From an uncultured Chlorobiaceae bacterium (GTDB lineage: Bacteria; Bacteroidota; Chlorobiia; Chlorobiales; Chlorobiaceae): a DNA stretch of 64,000 nt. Position 1 is the stretch's first letter. Every line of letters begins with the position of its first letter. The stretch is from contig CAIJVD010000010.1 of assembly GCA_903824045.1 (NCBI GenBank), positions 1 through 64,000 of the forward strand. The letters run 5' to 3'. Made by a program: the position numbers and the translations under genes. This document shows positions 36,311 through 46,171 of the stretch, piece after piece. The notes beneath the pieces were generated by a model that was given only the letters and a program-made list of their open reading frames with translations, was not told where the DNA came from and ran no database searches.

Positions 36311-36340
36311 GGTGAAGGGTTGAATACAGTTTAAAAGATC

Positions 36341-38056
36341 TCATACCGGCTCGTTTTCCGTCTCCGGTTTTTTTTCGGCGCCCTGCAGGCTGGCAATCAT
36401 TTCGTCGCGAGGAGCGCACTGCACGATGCGCCCCTCCTGCATGAGGGCAACAAGGTCGGCAGATGCAAGAATGCTGGGGCGGTGAGTGATAAGAAGCACC
36501 GTTTTTCCTGCAGCTTTCAGTTCAGCGACAGCCTGGAGCAGGGCGCGCTCCCCTGCATCATCAAGATTGGCATTCGGCTCGTCGAGCACAAGAAGGGCCG
36601 GGTTGCCGTAGATCGCACGGGCGAGGCCAAGGCGCTGGCGCTGACCGCCCGAAAGCATGCCGCCTGCCTCACCGATCTGTGTGTCGTACCCTTTTGGAAA
36701 ACGAAGGATCATCTCATGAATACCCGTGCGCCGGGCAGCTTCGATGACTTTGAAAGAGTCAAGCTCACTGAAGCGTGCGATATTCTCGGCTATTGAGCCG
36801 TCAAACAGCTCGACATCCTGCGGAAGGTAGCCGACATGCGGGCCAAGCTCCATCCTGTCCCAGCTCTCGACCGGCTCACCGTCGATGAGCACCCGCCCCT
36901 GACGCTCCGGCCAGACCCCGACGATGCATCGGGCAAGAGTTGATTTTCCCGACCCGGAGGGACCGAGCACCACAACACTCTTGCCTGCCGGGAACATGAT
37001 GGTGATATCCTGCAGGATAGGCGTCTTGCGACCTGCCGCTGTTGCCGTAACCCCCTCAAGGCGGATCTCTCCAAAGGGATCCTGATGACGACTTCCCCGC
37101 TCCCGTTCCGGGTATGCTTCAAGGAGTTTTTCGAGGCGGCAGAAGGCTGTGCGTGACTGAATAAAGGGTTTCCAGGTAGCTACAATAAGGTCAAGCGGTG
37201 CAAGCGCTTTCGACATCAGCACATTGGCGGCAATCATAGAGCCGACATTCAACTTCCCTTCAAGCACCATCAGGGCGCCGGCGCCGAGGGTCATCGACTG
37301 CATGGTGTAACGCACAAACTTTGTAAATGCCTGCTGGCGGTGCTGGCGGTCGAGCGAGGACTCTGCCTTGGCAAGGGAGCTCTCATGCAGCTTCGACCAC
37401 TCTTTGCTGAGGTTTCCGGCCATGCCCATCGCATGCAGCGGCTCAATGTTGCGCAGCTTGGTCTGCAGGTAGCGGTGGCTGTCGTTGCTCGCCTCAGCCG
37501 CGTTTTCGATCTCCCTGCTGCTCATCCGGTGTGTCTGCCAGGTAAGGGCAAGCTGGATAGCGGCAAAGAGAATGGAGAGCCATCCGAGAAAGGGGCTGAG
37601 CATGAAAATCACACCAATATAAAAGGGTGTCCACGGGGTATCGAAAAATGCGATCATGCCGTTGGCCGTCAAAAACTGACGGATATTGGTCAGATCGGCG
37701 AATGCCTCGGAAACATTGTGATGCGTCCGGTTGAGGAAGGCTTCGAAGCTCGACTTGAAGACCAGGGAGTTGAGGCTTTCGTCGAGCCGGACCCCTGCAC
37801 GCACCAGAATTCGTGAACGGAGCCATTCGGCAAAAGCCATCACGCCGTAAAAGAGCACCATGAATAGGGTCATCATCAGCAGCGTCAGCTCACTGCCACC
37901 CTTCAGTACGCGGCTGTAGAGCTGGAGCATGTAGATGGTCGGCGTCAGCATCAGCAGGTTGGCAATCATGCTGAAAATGCCTACCCAGAGGAACTCCTTG
38001 CGGAAAGCCCAGAGCTGTCGGGAGAGAATGCTGCGATCAAAAAAATCTGGTTTCAT
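36341..38056 (-). CDS. PrtD-family type I secretion ABC exporter, second copy
   Basis: Fused membrane plus ATPase subunit, 571 residues. The N-terminal half has about five to six transmembrane helices (FSMIANLLMLTPTIYMLQLYSRVL, LMMTLFMVLFYGVMAFAE); the C-terminal ATPase has Walker A GPSGSGKST, signature LSGGQRQRLGLARA, Walker B with catalytic Glu LLVLDEPNANLD, and H-loop ITHR. No C39 peptidase domain, so cargo is not expected to carry a double-glycine leader. It begins 24 bp after the first ABC gene ends. With both copies complete, they could form a heterodimer or two exporters sharing one adaptor and channel. Confidence 0.95.
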   Translation of the reverse strand: MKPDFFDRSILSRQLWAFRKEFLWVGIFSMIANLLMLTPTIYMLQLYSRVLKGGSELTLLMMTLFMVLFYGVMAFAEWLRSRILVRAGVRLDESLNSLVFKSSFEAFLNRTHHNVSEAFADLTNIRQFLTANGMIAFFDTPWTPFYIGVIFMLSPFLGWLSILFAAIQLALTWQTHRMSSREIENAAEASNDSHRYLQTKLRNIEPLHAMGMAGNLSKEWSKLHESSLAKAESSLDRQHRQQAFTKFVRYTMQSMTLGAGALMVLEGKLNVGSMIAANVLMSKALAPLDLIVATWKPFIQSRTAFCRLEKLLEAYPERERGSRHQDPFGEIRLEGVTATAAGRKTPILQDITIMFPAGKSVVVLGPSGSGKSTLARCIVGVWPERQGRVLIDGEPVESWDRMELGPHVGYLPQDVELFDGSIAENIARFSELDSFKVIEAARRTGIHEMILRFPKGYDTQIGEAGGMLSGGQRQRLGLARAIYGNPALLVLDEPNANLDDAGERALLQAVAELKAAGKTVLLITHRPSILASADLVALMQEGRIVQCAPRDEMIASLQGAEKKPETENEPV

Positions 38057-38080
38057 AGAGAGTCCGTCACCGGCCTGGAG

Positions 38081-39808
38081 TTAGCTCTGAGAATTTGGCG
38101 TCTGGGGCTGCTGTGGTTGCTGTGCGGCAGGTGGTGACTGCAGGGCCTCAAGCACCTCCCTGCAAGTGCCGAACCGCTGGACCTGCCCGTCAACAAGCAC
38201 CAGCATGTGCTCAATGGCCGCAAGAATATTGAGCCGGTGCGTAATGACAATTACCGTCGTACCCTGCGCCCTCAGCTGCTTTACGGCATCGGTCAGCGCG
38301 CAGTCACCCGCCTCATCAAGACTGGCGTTTGGTTCATCAAGCACGACGAATTTCGGTCTTCCGTAAACCGCCCGTGCAAGAGCGACCCGCTGCCGCTCAC
38401 CACCGGAAAGGAAGGAACCATCTTCGCCGATCTGGGTATCAAGCCCTTCAGAGAGCCCTGCGATAAAACCTGAAAGTCCCACCAGCCGGCATGCTTCCAT
38501 AAGCTCTGCCTCGTCGCGTTCACCAAAACGGGCTATATTTTCGGCGATAGTGCCCTCGAACAGCTCAACCGTCTGAGGAAGATAGCCGACATAGCGGCCA
38601 AGCTCCTCTTTATCCCACTGATAGATGTCGTTGCCGTCGAGACGCACCTTCCCCTGCATAGCCGGCCAGATGCCGACCAGAAGGCGGGCAAGGGTCGTCT
38701 TGCCCGATGCTGAGGGGCCGACAATGGCAAGCGACCCGCCGGCCGCAACCCTGAAGTTTAGCCCTTTTAAAATCTGTATCGGACTCCTCGGAGCTCCGGC
38801 AATGACCCCCTCAACCGAAAGAAACCCTGTCGGAGCGGGCAGGGGCATCTTTTTCTCAGGAAGCGGAAACTCCTTGAGGAGCACCTCCAGACGACCGAAC
38901 GAGTCTATCGCGCCCTCGACCTGACGCCAGTTCCCGATAATCTGAACAAGCGGGGCAAGTACCTTGCCGCCGAGGATGGAACCGACAATCATGCCTGAAC
39001 CGTGCAGCTCCCCTTTCAATGTCAGCCAGCAGCCGACACCGAGCAAGAGTGAACTGAGCAGGCTTTGCACAAGCTTGGAGAGCGCAGAGTTGGTGCCCGC
39101 ATGATCTGATGCCTCAGCCTGAGCATTCAGAAACTCCTCCTGACGTGCCATCCAGCGCTTGTGGATGGCGCCGAGCATCCCCATCGACTCAATCACCTGT
39201 GCGTTGCGGATCACTCCGTCAGCATAGGCCTGGGCATTGAGGGCGGTACGGTTGGCAAGCAGCAGCGGTTCTCGTATGCGGCGTTCATTGATGAAGCCAA
39301 TGGCAAACTGAACAAGCGCACCGGCAACGGCAAACCACCCCAGCAAGGGATTCATCAAAAAAAGAAGCACCATCACAAGCAGCGCAAGGGGGGTATCGAG
39401 CAGTGCCAGAAAGGCCTGGGATGGCAAAAATTCGCGAAGGTTTTTGAGGTCGCGCAGCGATTGAGCCCCGGCTGCCGGGATGTTCATAAGCCGTGCAGCA
39501 AAAACCGCACTGAGTACCCTGTCGCCAATAGCCCTGTCGAGCTCAATCGAGGCATCATGCATCACCTGACGGCGCACCCACTCAAGCGCTTCGAGCACCA
39601 TATAGGCGCCGACAACGAGTATCGTCAGCATCAGAAGCGTCTTATGGCTCTCGCTGTTGACCACCCTGTCGTAAACCTGCATCATGTAGACGCTGGGTGA
39701 AAGCACAAGCACATTGACGAAAACGCTAAAAAAAAGCGCCTGATTAACCGAGGGAATCAGGGCGAAAACGGCCTTGCGCAGGGGCGACCTCTCTATTGCC
39801 CTCTTCAT
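38081..39808 (-). CDS. PrtD-family type I secretion ABC exporter, first copy
   Basis: A 575-residue fused exporter; I start at the ATG at 39808 ([20 protein letters not shown]), which aligns with the neighbouring paralogue, rather than the track's 39931. Transmembrane region: [24 protein letters not shown] and [21 protein letters not shown]. ATPase: Walker [40 protein letters not shown]. The C-terminal tail is Pro/Gln-rich ([16 protein letters not shown]), absent in the second copy. First gene of the secretion operon; a 12-bp palindrome lies about 190 bp upstream. Confidence 0.94.
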   Translation of the reverse strand: MKRAIERSPLRKAVFALIPSVNQALFFSVFVNVLVLSPSVYMMQVYDRVVNSESHKTLLMLTILVVGAYMVLEALEWVRRQVMHDASIELDRAIGDRVLSAVFAARLMNIPAAGAQSLRDLKNLREFLPSQAFLALLDTPLALLVMVLLFLMNPLLGWFAVAGALVQFAIGFINERRIREPLLLANRTALNAQAYADGVIRNAQVIESMGMLGAIHKRWMARQEEFLNAQAEASDHAGTNSALSKLVQSLLSSLLLGVGCWLTLKGELHGSGMIVGSILGGKVLAPLVQIIGNWRQVEGAIDSFGRLEVLLKEFPLPEKKMPLPAPTGFLSVEGVIAGAPRSPIQILKGLNFRVAAGGSLAIVGPSASGKTTLARLLVGIWPAMQGKVRLDGNDIYQWDKEELGRYVGYLPQTVELFEGTIAENIARFGERDEAELMEACRLVGLSGFIAGLSEGLDTQIGEDGSFLSGGERQRVALARAVYGRPKFVVLDEPNASLDEAGDCALTDAVKQLRAQGTTVIVITHRLNILAAIEHMLVLVDGQVQRFGTCREVLEALQSPPAAQQPQQPQTPNSQS

Positions 39809-39997
39809 GACAGGAAGAAAAAAACGTGGTAATGGCTTATCTGCTTCATCACGATACCGGGGCTTAGGGGATTTATCCTGAAGATAGTATTGCAACCGAA
39901 CTGAGCGCACACACACTACGCTCGGCAACAAATAACGGCTGGAGTACAGAAATACTTTGGCGCTCTGAAATGCAACAGGTTAGTTGAATGTAATATG

Positions 39998-40009
39998 GGA
40001 TAATTATCC
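39998..40009. promoter_or_regulatory. 12-bp palindrome GGATAATTATCC upstream of secretion operon
   Basis: Perfect palindrome within ATGGGATAATTATCCATG, in the 290-bp gap between the glycosyltransferase stop and the exporter start. Possible operator for a dimeric regulator of the minus-strand secretion operon. Confidence 0.3.
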
Positions 40010-40099
40010 ATGCAAATTATTGTTAGCCGCAGTAGTTCCGCTATTTTCGAAAACACCCCGCCAAAATCTGCCATAAATAAGCTTCACTCGGATGGGCGC

Positions 40100-41332
40100 T
40101 CAACCGGCAAGCGACTCCGCCCATGCAAGCTGCCGGGGCAAGCAGACGCTCTGCAGGTCGTAGGCCTGCCGGGCAAAGGCTCGCGCGTTTGCACCAAGAC
40201 GGGCTCTTTCGGCAGGGTCGTCAAGGAGTGAGCAGGCCTCTTCCACAAGCCCCCTGATATCGAAAAAATCCACAAGTCGGCCGGTTTCATGGTGACGGAT
40301 TGCTTCTTTGAGCGGCGGGGTGTCGCTGCCGAGAACAGTACACCCGGCACTCATCGCTTCAAGGAGGCTCCATGAAAGCACAAAGGGGTAGGTCAGGTAG
40401 ATATGGAGTGTGGAGAGCTGCAGAAGAGCGATAAAATGCTGGTAGGGAACCGTTCCAAGGAAGTGCACTCTTCCCCACGCTTCATCGCTGATTTCAGCTC
40501 GAACCTCGGAAATGAAAATCTCTTTCCACGTCCGCCCCTTTGCCGGCCTTGCTCCGTAACTGACGCCGTCGCCGCCGAGAATCAGCACCCGCGCCTTTGG
40601 CCGCCGTTTCAACAGCTCCGGAAGAGCCCGCATGAAAATGTGATAGCCGCGATAGGGCTCAAGGTTCCGGTTGACAAAGGTGATGACCTCGTCCTCCCTC
40701 GAAAGGGTGAACGTGCCGTTGAGGGTCAGCGTGACCGACGGGTTCGGGACGATGGAGAGGGTGTCGATACCATCATGTACCACCGAAATCCGGGAGCGAA
40801 ACGGTTCGGGAAAGGTACCGGCCTGCCAGATGGTAGGCGAAATTCCCGCATCGGCACCTTCAAAGTGCAGCCGGGTATTGAGGTTTTTCAGCCGCAAACG
40901 ACAGGCCTCACCATCGTCAAGGGAGGGGAACTCCGGGTCAAAACCGACATCCGCGCCTTCCGGGCGATAGAAGAACTCGCAGTAAATCCCCATCTTCGCC
41001 CCTGGCCAGACATCTTTCAGAAAGAGACTTTCTCCCCATCCGGGGTGGGCAATGATGAGGTCGGGAGTGAAGCCCGCTCTCTTCATGTTGCAGGCCGCAC
41101 GAAAACAGGCCTCACCGCGAATCGTCTTGCTCTCGAAATCTTTCACCCATGGATGCACATCAGCCGAAGAGCTCCGGGATGCCGAATAGGGCACAATCTT
41201 CACGCCGTTCCACTCCCGTGCAGGCATGTTGCGCAGGGTAAGGGCAACCACCTCATGCCCCCGTTTAGCGAGAGCAGGAGCAAGAAACTTGAACTGCCCC
41301 GGAAAATTCTGATGGATAAAAAGAATACGCAT
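40100..41332 (-). CDS. Glycosyltransferase, GT4-like
   Basis: A 410-residue cytoplasmic glycosyltransferase with GT-B fold. It starts MRILFIHQNFPGQFKFLAPALAKRGHEV (N-terminal Rossmann domain) and contains IYLTYPFVLSWSLLEAMSAGCTVLGSDTPPLKEAI, the donor-nucleotide binding segment of GT4 enzymes with the conserved Glu. The sugar donor and acceptor cannot be told. It is the last gene of a run from 5-FCL cyclo-ligase through ppk, rpiB and the CBS gene, 24 bp after the CBS gene, but is unrelated in function. Confidence 0.9.
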   Translation of the reverse strand: MRILFIHQNFPGQFKFLAPALAKRGHEVVALTLRNMPAREWNGVKIVPYSASRSSSADVHPWVKDFESKTIRGEACFRAACNMKRAGFTPDLIIAHPGWGESLFLKDVWPGAKMGIYCEFFYRPEGADVGFDPEFPSLDDGEACRLRLKNLNTRLHFEGADAGISPTIWQAGTFPEPFRSRISVVHDGIDTLSIVPNPSVTLTLNGTFTLSREDEVITFVNRNLEPYRGYHIFMRALPELLKRRPKARVLILGGDGVSYGARPAKGRTWKEIFISEVRAEISDEAWGRVHFLGTVPYQHFIALLQLSTLHIYLTYPFVLSWSLLEAMSAGCTVLGSDTPPLKEAIRHHETGRLVDFFDIRGLVEEACSLLDDPAERARLGANARAFARQAYDLQSVCLPRQLAWAESLAG

Positions 41333-41356
41333 GCCGTGAGTCTTTATTGCGGGAAC

Positions 41357-42046
41357 CTACATATCCATAAGCCGGATAAATTCGAGAGCTCGCTCGCGGA
41401 GGTCATCTTCGCCTTCGCTGGAGAAGGGCGAAGAGTAGCGGATGGAGTAGCCGTATTTCTCCATGTTTTTCACCAGCCGGAAGGGATCGTGCGTCTGGAT
41501 ACGGAAGGTCTCGACAGCACCTGTGCCGCCTGAAGGCATGGGTGTAAGACCGAAGCTCAGCACGGTCGCGTCGTTTTTCTCGAAGGCAGCAATCACCTCG
41601 GAAAGCTTCAGGCCGAAAGATGGCACATCGATTTCAATGGTCATTCCCTCGTCGCCGAGATGAAATACCTCGGCGATACTCTCGGAAAGCATCGACTTCC
41701 TGACAACCCCGGCATACCGGCCGCTGTCATCGACCACAGGGATGAACGAGCCGGGAAAGGAGCGCATCCGCCTGAAAATATCGAAGGTGTGCTCATGTAG
41801 CCCTATCTTTTCGGGCATTTCGAGCCGCAGGTCCTTCAGGCGAAGCTCCCTCTTTGCGTTCGGCGGTTCCTCCATGAGCAGGTCGAACGGGGTCACCATC
41901 GCCCTGAGCTCACCGTCGCGAACGACCGGCGCACAGGAGAGACGCCCCTCTTGCATGCGGGCAAGAGCATCCTTGATGGAGAGCGTATCCTGAAAAACAG
42001 GATAGGAGGCATCAAGGCACTGATCTATGCATTCGCTTAGCAGCAT
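41357..42046 (-). CDS. CBS-domain protein
   Basis: A 229-residue protein with two CBS motifs: DTLSIKDALARMQEGRLSCAPVVRDGELRAMVTPFDLL and HTFDIFRRMRSFPGSFIPVVDDSGRYAGVVRKSML, followed by an ACT-like C-terminal part (VPSFGLKLSEVIAAFEKNDATVLSFGL). CBS pairs bind adenine nucleotides and sense energy state. It overlaps the end of rpiB by ten bases, so it is co-translated with it and ppk; an energy-sensing role alongside polyphosphate kinase is plausible but inferred. Confidence 0.87.
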   Translation of the reverse strand: MLLSECIDQCLDASYPVFQDTLSIKDALARMQEGRLSCAPVVRDGELRAMVTPFDLLMEEPPNAKRELRLKDLRLEMPEKIGLHEHTFDIFRRMRSFPGSFIPVVDDSGRYAGVVRKSMLSESIAEVFHLGDEGMTIEIDVPSFGLKLSEVIAAFEKNDATVLSFGLTPMPSGGTGAVETFRIQTHDPFRLVKNMEKYGYSIRYSSPFSSEGEDDLRERALEFIRLMDM

Positions 42047-42471
42047 GGCTCTATCTTCTCTACCCGCCGTTCGTGCCGTCCGCCTTCGAAATCGGCAGCA
42101 AACCAGTTGTGCAGGCTCTTCTTAATGGTCTCGGTATCGGCAAAGCGAGCCGAGAGGCAGATGACATTGGCGTTGTTGTGCTGACGGGCAAGTGTGGCAA
42201 ATTCAGGGTTACAGGCAAGCGCTGCGCGGATGCCGTGCACCTTGTTGGCTGCAATCGAGACCCCGATACCGGTACCGCAGAGAAGAACCCCCTGGTCGTA
42301 CTGCCCTGCCGCCACTGCCTCGCCAACTTTTCTGGCATAATCAGGATAGTCTACAGACTCTTCAGAGTAGGGACCCATATCGGTAAACTCATGGCCATGC
42401 TGCTCAAGCCAGGCAAGAACGCTCTTCTTGGCTTCGAAACCTGCATGATCGCTGGCAACTGCAATTTTCAT
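42037..42471 (-). CDS. rpiB: Ribose-5-phosphate isomerase B
   Basis: Interconverts ribose 5-phosphate and ribulose 5-phosphate. 144 residues of the LacA/RpiB family: [40 protein letters not shown] (catalytic Cys and phosphate loop) and [15 protein letters not shown]. The start overlaps the ppk stop by four bases and the end overlaps the CBS gene by ten. In green sulfur bacteria this supplies pentose phosphates from the reductive-TCA-derived sugar pool. Confidence 0.96.
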   Translation of the reverse strand: MKIAVASDHAGFEAKKSVLAWLEQHGHEFTDMGPYSEESVDYPDYARKVGEAVAAGQYDQGVLLCGTGIGVSIAANKVHGIRAALACNPEFATLARQHNNANVICLSARFADTETIKKSLHNWFAADFEGGRHERRVEKIEPCC

Positions 42472-44609
42472 AATTCGTGCGCTTTAAATTTTGATAGTGT
42501 TTTTTTCTGTGCGGCTCGTGATAAAAACAGTGCCTGGCTGCTGATGGCAGGCGCTTCATTCTCAATTTTCGAGTAGGTCCCGTCAGGGTTCATACTCCAT
42601 GCCTTGCAGTTGTCGTTCATCATGATGTCGAGTTCCGACTTGACCGAATGGATGCAGCTTTTGTCGAAAACCGGAAAGAGCGTCTCGACTCGATGATCGA
42701 GGTTTCGCGGCATGATGTCGGCACTTCCGAGATAGAGCTCAGGCTTTCCTCCGTTATGAAAGTAGTATGCCCTGCTGTGTTCGAGGAAGCGACCGATGAT
42801 GCTGATGACACGGATATTTTCGCTGATACCTGCAATAGCGGGCTTCAGGCAGCAGATCCCCCTGACGATCAAATCGATCCGCACCCCCTCACAGGAGGCC
42901 TGATAGAGTGAACGGATAATTTGCGCATCCACCAGGGCGTTCATTTTCAGTATGATATGACCGCACCCTGATTTGCGGCTCCACTCGATTTCGCGCTCGA
43001 TCATCTCGATCAGCCTTTTTCGGGTGTTGATCGGCGAAACAATCAGTTTTTTATATGCAGTATGCCGGGAGTAGCCGGTCAGGGCGTTAAAAAGCTCGGC
43101 CACATCATTGGCGAGCTTTTCGTTGATGGTAAAGAGGCTGTAATCGGTATAGATCTTGCCCGTTGCCGGGTTGTAGTTGCCAGTGCCGAGATGCAGGTAT
43201 CGCTGCAGTTTCTTCTGCTCGCGACGCACAATCATGGTAAGCTTGGCGTGGGTCTTGAGACCGGGAAGGCCGTAGATCACATGCGCTCCGACATCCTCAA
43301 GTGAACGTGCCCAGACAATGTTGTTCTCTTCGTCAAATCTCGCCTTGAGCTCCACCAGCACGGCAACCTGCTTGCCCGCTTCGGCGGCCCTGATCAGCGA
43401 CTTGACGATCGGCGAGTTGCTGCCAACCCGGTAGAGTGTCTGCTTGATGGAGAGCACATCCGGATCGGTCGCGGCGCGATCGATAAAATCGACGACCGGC
43501 TGAAAGGAGTCGTAGGGGTGGTGAAGCAGCTGATCTCTCTTGCGGATGGCAGCAAAGATGTCGGGGCCGAACTCATCCTCAATCGGGCTGGCAGGCACGA
43601 ATGTCTCGTCCTTAAGGTCGGGACGCTCAATCTTCATGAGGTCAATCAGCGCACTGAGGCCAAGCACTCCCCCATCTATCTCATAGACGCTCCGCCATGA
43701 AACCTCGAGGTTTTTCATGAGCAGCTTTCTCACCGAATCCGGCATTTCAGGGGTGATGTCGAGCCGAACGACCTTTCCGTACCGCCTTGAGAGTATCCCC
43801 TGCTCGATGGTTTCGAGCAGGTCGCCGGCCTCATCCTCTTCAATCTCGATGTCAGCGTCACGAATGAGCCTGAAAAGATGGGATTTGAGGATCCGCATCC
43901 GGGGAAACAACTCCCCTAGATTATTTTCGATGAGATCTTCAAGCCAGATGAAGCGTAAAACACTGCCACTCTCCTCGAAGCCCTCGATATCGTTCAGTCG
44001 TATCATTCGGGGAAGAACACTGGGAACCTTGACCCTGGCAAATTTCAAAACGCCGTGCTCCTCATCCTCCAGCTCAATGGCAAGGTTCAGCGAAAGATTG
44101 GACATGAAGGGAAAGGGGTGGCCGGTATCGAATGCCAGCGGGGTCAGCACCGGATAGATCTCCCTGCGGAAATAGGTGCGGAGAGCATCCTGCCGGGATG
44201 CATCAAGCGCAGCAAACCGGAGAAACTCGATTCCCTCACGCTGCAGGGCTGGCAGCAGGTCATTATAGAAGCAGTCGTTTCTCTCGGTGAGCTGCCGGAG
44301 CACCATCTCTCGAATGGTATCGAGCTGTTCGACCGGGGTAAAGCCATCAATTGTCCGCTCCTGAATGCCCGCCTCAAACTGGTCGGCAATGCCGGCAACG
44401 CGGATCATGAAATACTCGTCAAGGTTCGAGCTGAAAATCGATATGAACTTCACCCGTTCCAGAAGAGGATGCAGTCCCGCCTGAAGAGCCTCTTCGAGCA
44501 CCCGCTGATTGAAATAGATCCAGCTCAGCTCGCGGTTGACGTAGAATTGCGGCTCTATCGGATCCGGATGAGCGAGTTCCCTGCAGCTATGTTCCACCCC
44601 TGTCAGCAT
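42468..44609 (-). CDS. ppk1: Polyphosphate kinase 1
   Basis: Reversible synthesis of polyphosphate from ATP. The 713-residue protein has the Ppk1 N-terminal domain ([20 protein letters not shown]), catalytic-histidine segment [39 protein letters not shown] and the second active-site block [18 protein letters not shown]. Length fits the family. It lies 12 bp after the 5-FCL gene and overlaps rpiB, forming a compact operon. Regulation is not visible. Confidence 0.97.
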   Translation of the reverse strand: MLTGVEHSCRELAHPDPIEPQFYVNRELSWIYFNQRVLEEALQAGLHPLLERVKFISIFSSNLDEYFMIRVAGIADQFEAGIQERTIDGFTPVEQLDTIREMVLRQLTERNDCFYNDLLPALQREGIEFLRFAALDASRQDALRTYFRREIYPVLTPLAFDTGHPFPFMSNLSLNLAIELEDEEHGVLKFARVKVPSVLPRMIRLNDIEGFEESGSVLRFIWLEDLIENNLGELFPRMRILKSHLFRLIRDADIEIEEDEAGDLLETIEQGILSRRYGKVVRLDITPEMPDSVRKLLMKNLEVSWRSVYEIDGGVLGLSALIDLMKIERPDLKDETFVPASPIEDEFGPDIFAAIRKRDQLLHHPYDSFQPVVDFIDRAATDPDVLSIKQTLYRVGSNSPIVKSLIRAAEAGKQVAVLVELKARFDEENNIVWARSLEDVGAHVIYGLPGLKTHAKLTMIVRREQKKLQRYLHLGTGNYNPATGKIYTDYSLFTINEKLANDVAELFNALTGYSRHTAYKKLIVSPINTRKRLIEMIEREIEWSRKSGCGHIILKMNALVDAQIIRSLYQASCEGVRIDLIVRGICCLKPAIAGISENIRVISIIGRFLEHSRAYYFHNGGKPELYLGSADIMPRNLDHRVETLFPVFDKSCIHSVKSELDIMMNDNCKAWSMNPDGTYSKIENEAPAISSQALFLSRAAQKKTLSKFKAHEL

Positions 44610-44621
44610 AAAAATAGTCTA

Positions 44622-45233
44622 TCAGTTAAATCTCTCGACACCATGCTCATGAACGACTGCATCAAGCGGTTGATCCCATGATTCAACCGGAAGCTCCTCA
44701 ACCCTCTGTACGCTGAAAGCTATCCCGAGACGCACCGGACGCAATCCGAGCTTTAAGAGACGAAGAAGATACCGGTCATAAAACCCTTTTCCCGAGCCAA
44801 GACGGCCTCCCCTTCGATCAAAAGCCAAAAGCGGAAGTACCACAATATCAGGCGCCATATCTTCGTCTATCGTTTCGAATTCCGGCTCAGGAACGCCGAA
44901 CTGGCCTGCGCGGAGCAGATCCCCTGTAGTGAATGACGCCGAATAGATCTCTCCCTGGCGGATAACGGGAACCAAGAGCGTTTTACGCATTTCAGAGAGA
45001 CGCTCAATCAAGGGAAGCGTCGAGAGTTCACTCGATCCCGGAATAGGAAGGTAGAGGTGAACCGTGCGGGCCTTCAGCATTTCCGGCAACCCCGCCGCTA
45101 CTTCCGCTGCGGCATCGCTCATCGCCGCGCGTGCTGCTTCCGGCAAGCTCCGCCTCTCTTCATGTGCCGCTCGCCTCAGCAGTGATTTAGCATCGGCCCT
45201 GGAGGCAACACTCTCAATTTTCATCGCTGGCAT
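44622..45233 (-). CDS. 5-formyltetrahydrofolate cyclo-ligase family protein
   Basis: Converts 5-formyl-THF to 5,10-methenyl-THF using ATP. 203 residues, with an N-terminal SRADAKSLLRRAAHEERRSL, FDRRGGRLGSGKGFYDRYLLRL (the family signature G-R-L-G-x-G-x-G-x-Y-D), and GIAFSVQRVEELPVESWDQPLD. First gene of the 5-FCL-ppk-rpiB-CBS-glycosyltransferase run. In many bacteria this gene lies by 6S RNA; none was recognised here. Confidence 0.93.
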   Translation of the reverse strand: MPAMKIESVASRADAKSLLRRAAHEERRSLPEAARAAMSDAAAEVAAGLPEMLKARTVHLYLPIPGSSELSTLPLIERLSEMRKTLLVPVIRQGEIYSASFTTGDLLRAGQFGVPEPEFETIDEDMAPDIVVLPLLAFDRRGGRLGSGKGFYDRYLLRLLKLGLRPVRLGIAFSVQRVEELPVESWDQPLDAVVHEHGVERFN

Positions 45234-45415
45234 CTCTGGCTGTAGCGTGAGCTGCGGTTTCTTTTCATCTACTTTTGAACTATTAAACGTAAAATAATAA
45301 AATAGAGTTGTTTCCCTTCATGCCGAAACCTTCAGGGAGAGAAGAGGCGATCTTCCCTTCCTGGCGGGCTTTCAGTCAGGCGATGCATACCAGGACTAAA
45401 AAAACACTGCCTACC

Positions 45416-46147
45416 ATGACGAGAGTGATCGACCGAAACACCATCAAACCCGGAGCCATCTACTGCGTCGGAAAGAACTATGCGGAACATGCCCTTGAAA
45501 TGCAGAAAATCGAAGGGGGCATTGCCTCCTCTCCTCAAGCCGGGGAGGGCGAACCGATCATTTTCCTGAAACCCCCGACAGCACTTGAAACGGAGGGAAG
45601 GATCGTCATGCCAGGCATGGATGGCCGTCCGATCTCCTCCAACATGCACTATGAGGCTGAAATTGTGCTGCTTGTCGGAAAATCCACCGATGGATGCTCC
45701 ATTCAGGATGCGCACCGCCATATCCTTGGATTCGGAGCCGGACTCGACATGACGCTCCGCGACGAACAGCTGGCTGCAAAAAAGGCGGGCAATCCGTGGC
45801 TGAAAAGCAAGGGGTTCCGCAAAAGCGCCCTGATATCGGATTTTGTCTCGTTTACGCCCCAACAGGCAGAGAGCGACATTCCAAAGGAACTCACCATCTC
45901 CCTTGAGCTTAACGGCAAGCTGGTACAGCAGGGCTGCGTTGCCGAGATGCGACACTCACCAGCAATGCTTATTCATTATTTGTCGTATCTTTACGGATTG
46001 CGCCCCGGTGACCTTATCTTTACCGGAACGCCGGCAGGTGTCGGAAGGGTCGAACCGGGCGACACCTTGAATGTCCGGCTGCTCATGGCAGGCTCAGATG
46101 GCGGCGATATGCGTCTACTCGCCCAACTGCAGGCAGAGGCTCTCTAA
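45416..46147 (+). CDS. Fumarylacetoacetate hydrolase-family protein
   Basis: A 243-residue FAH-fold enzyme (hydrolase, decarboxylase or isomerase of beta-dicarbonyl acids). IYCVGKNYAEHALEM at the N-terminus, PIIFLKPPTALE, MHYEAEIVLLVG (metal ligand Glu residues), GLDMTLRDEQLAAKKAGNPWLKSKGFRKS and LIFTGTPAGVGRVEPGD are all typical. The start at 45416 fits the family; an ATG at 45383 in the same frame is possible and no clear ribosome site decides between them. pyrC follows after 24 bp. The physiological substrate is unknown; oxaloacetate tautomerase/decarboxylase activity is known for some relatives. Confidence 0.9.
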   Translation: MTRVIDRNTIKPGAIYCVGKNYAEHALEMQKIEGGIASSPQAGEGEPIIFLKPPTALETEGRIVMPGMDGRPISSNMHYEAEIVLLVGKSTDGCSIQDAHRHILGFGAGLDMTLRDEQLAAKKAGNPWLKSKGFRKSALISDFVSFTPQQAESDIPKELTISLELNGKLVQQGCVAEMRHSPAMLIHYLSYLYGLRPGDLIFTGTPAGVGRVEPGDTLNVRLLMAGSDGGDMRLLAQLQAEAL

Positions 46148-46171
46148 AACCCAAAACACAACAGACAGAGT

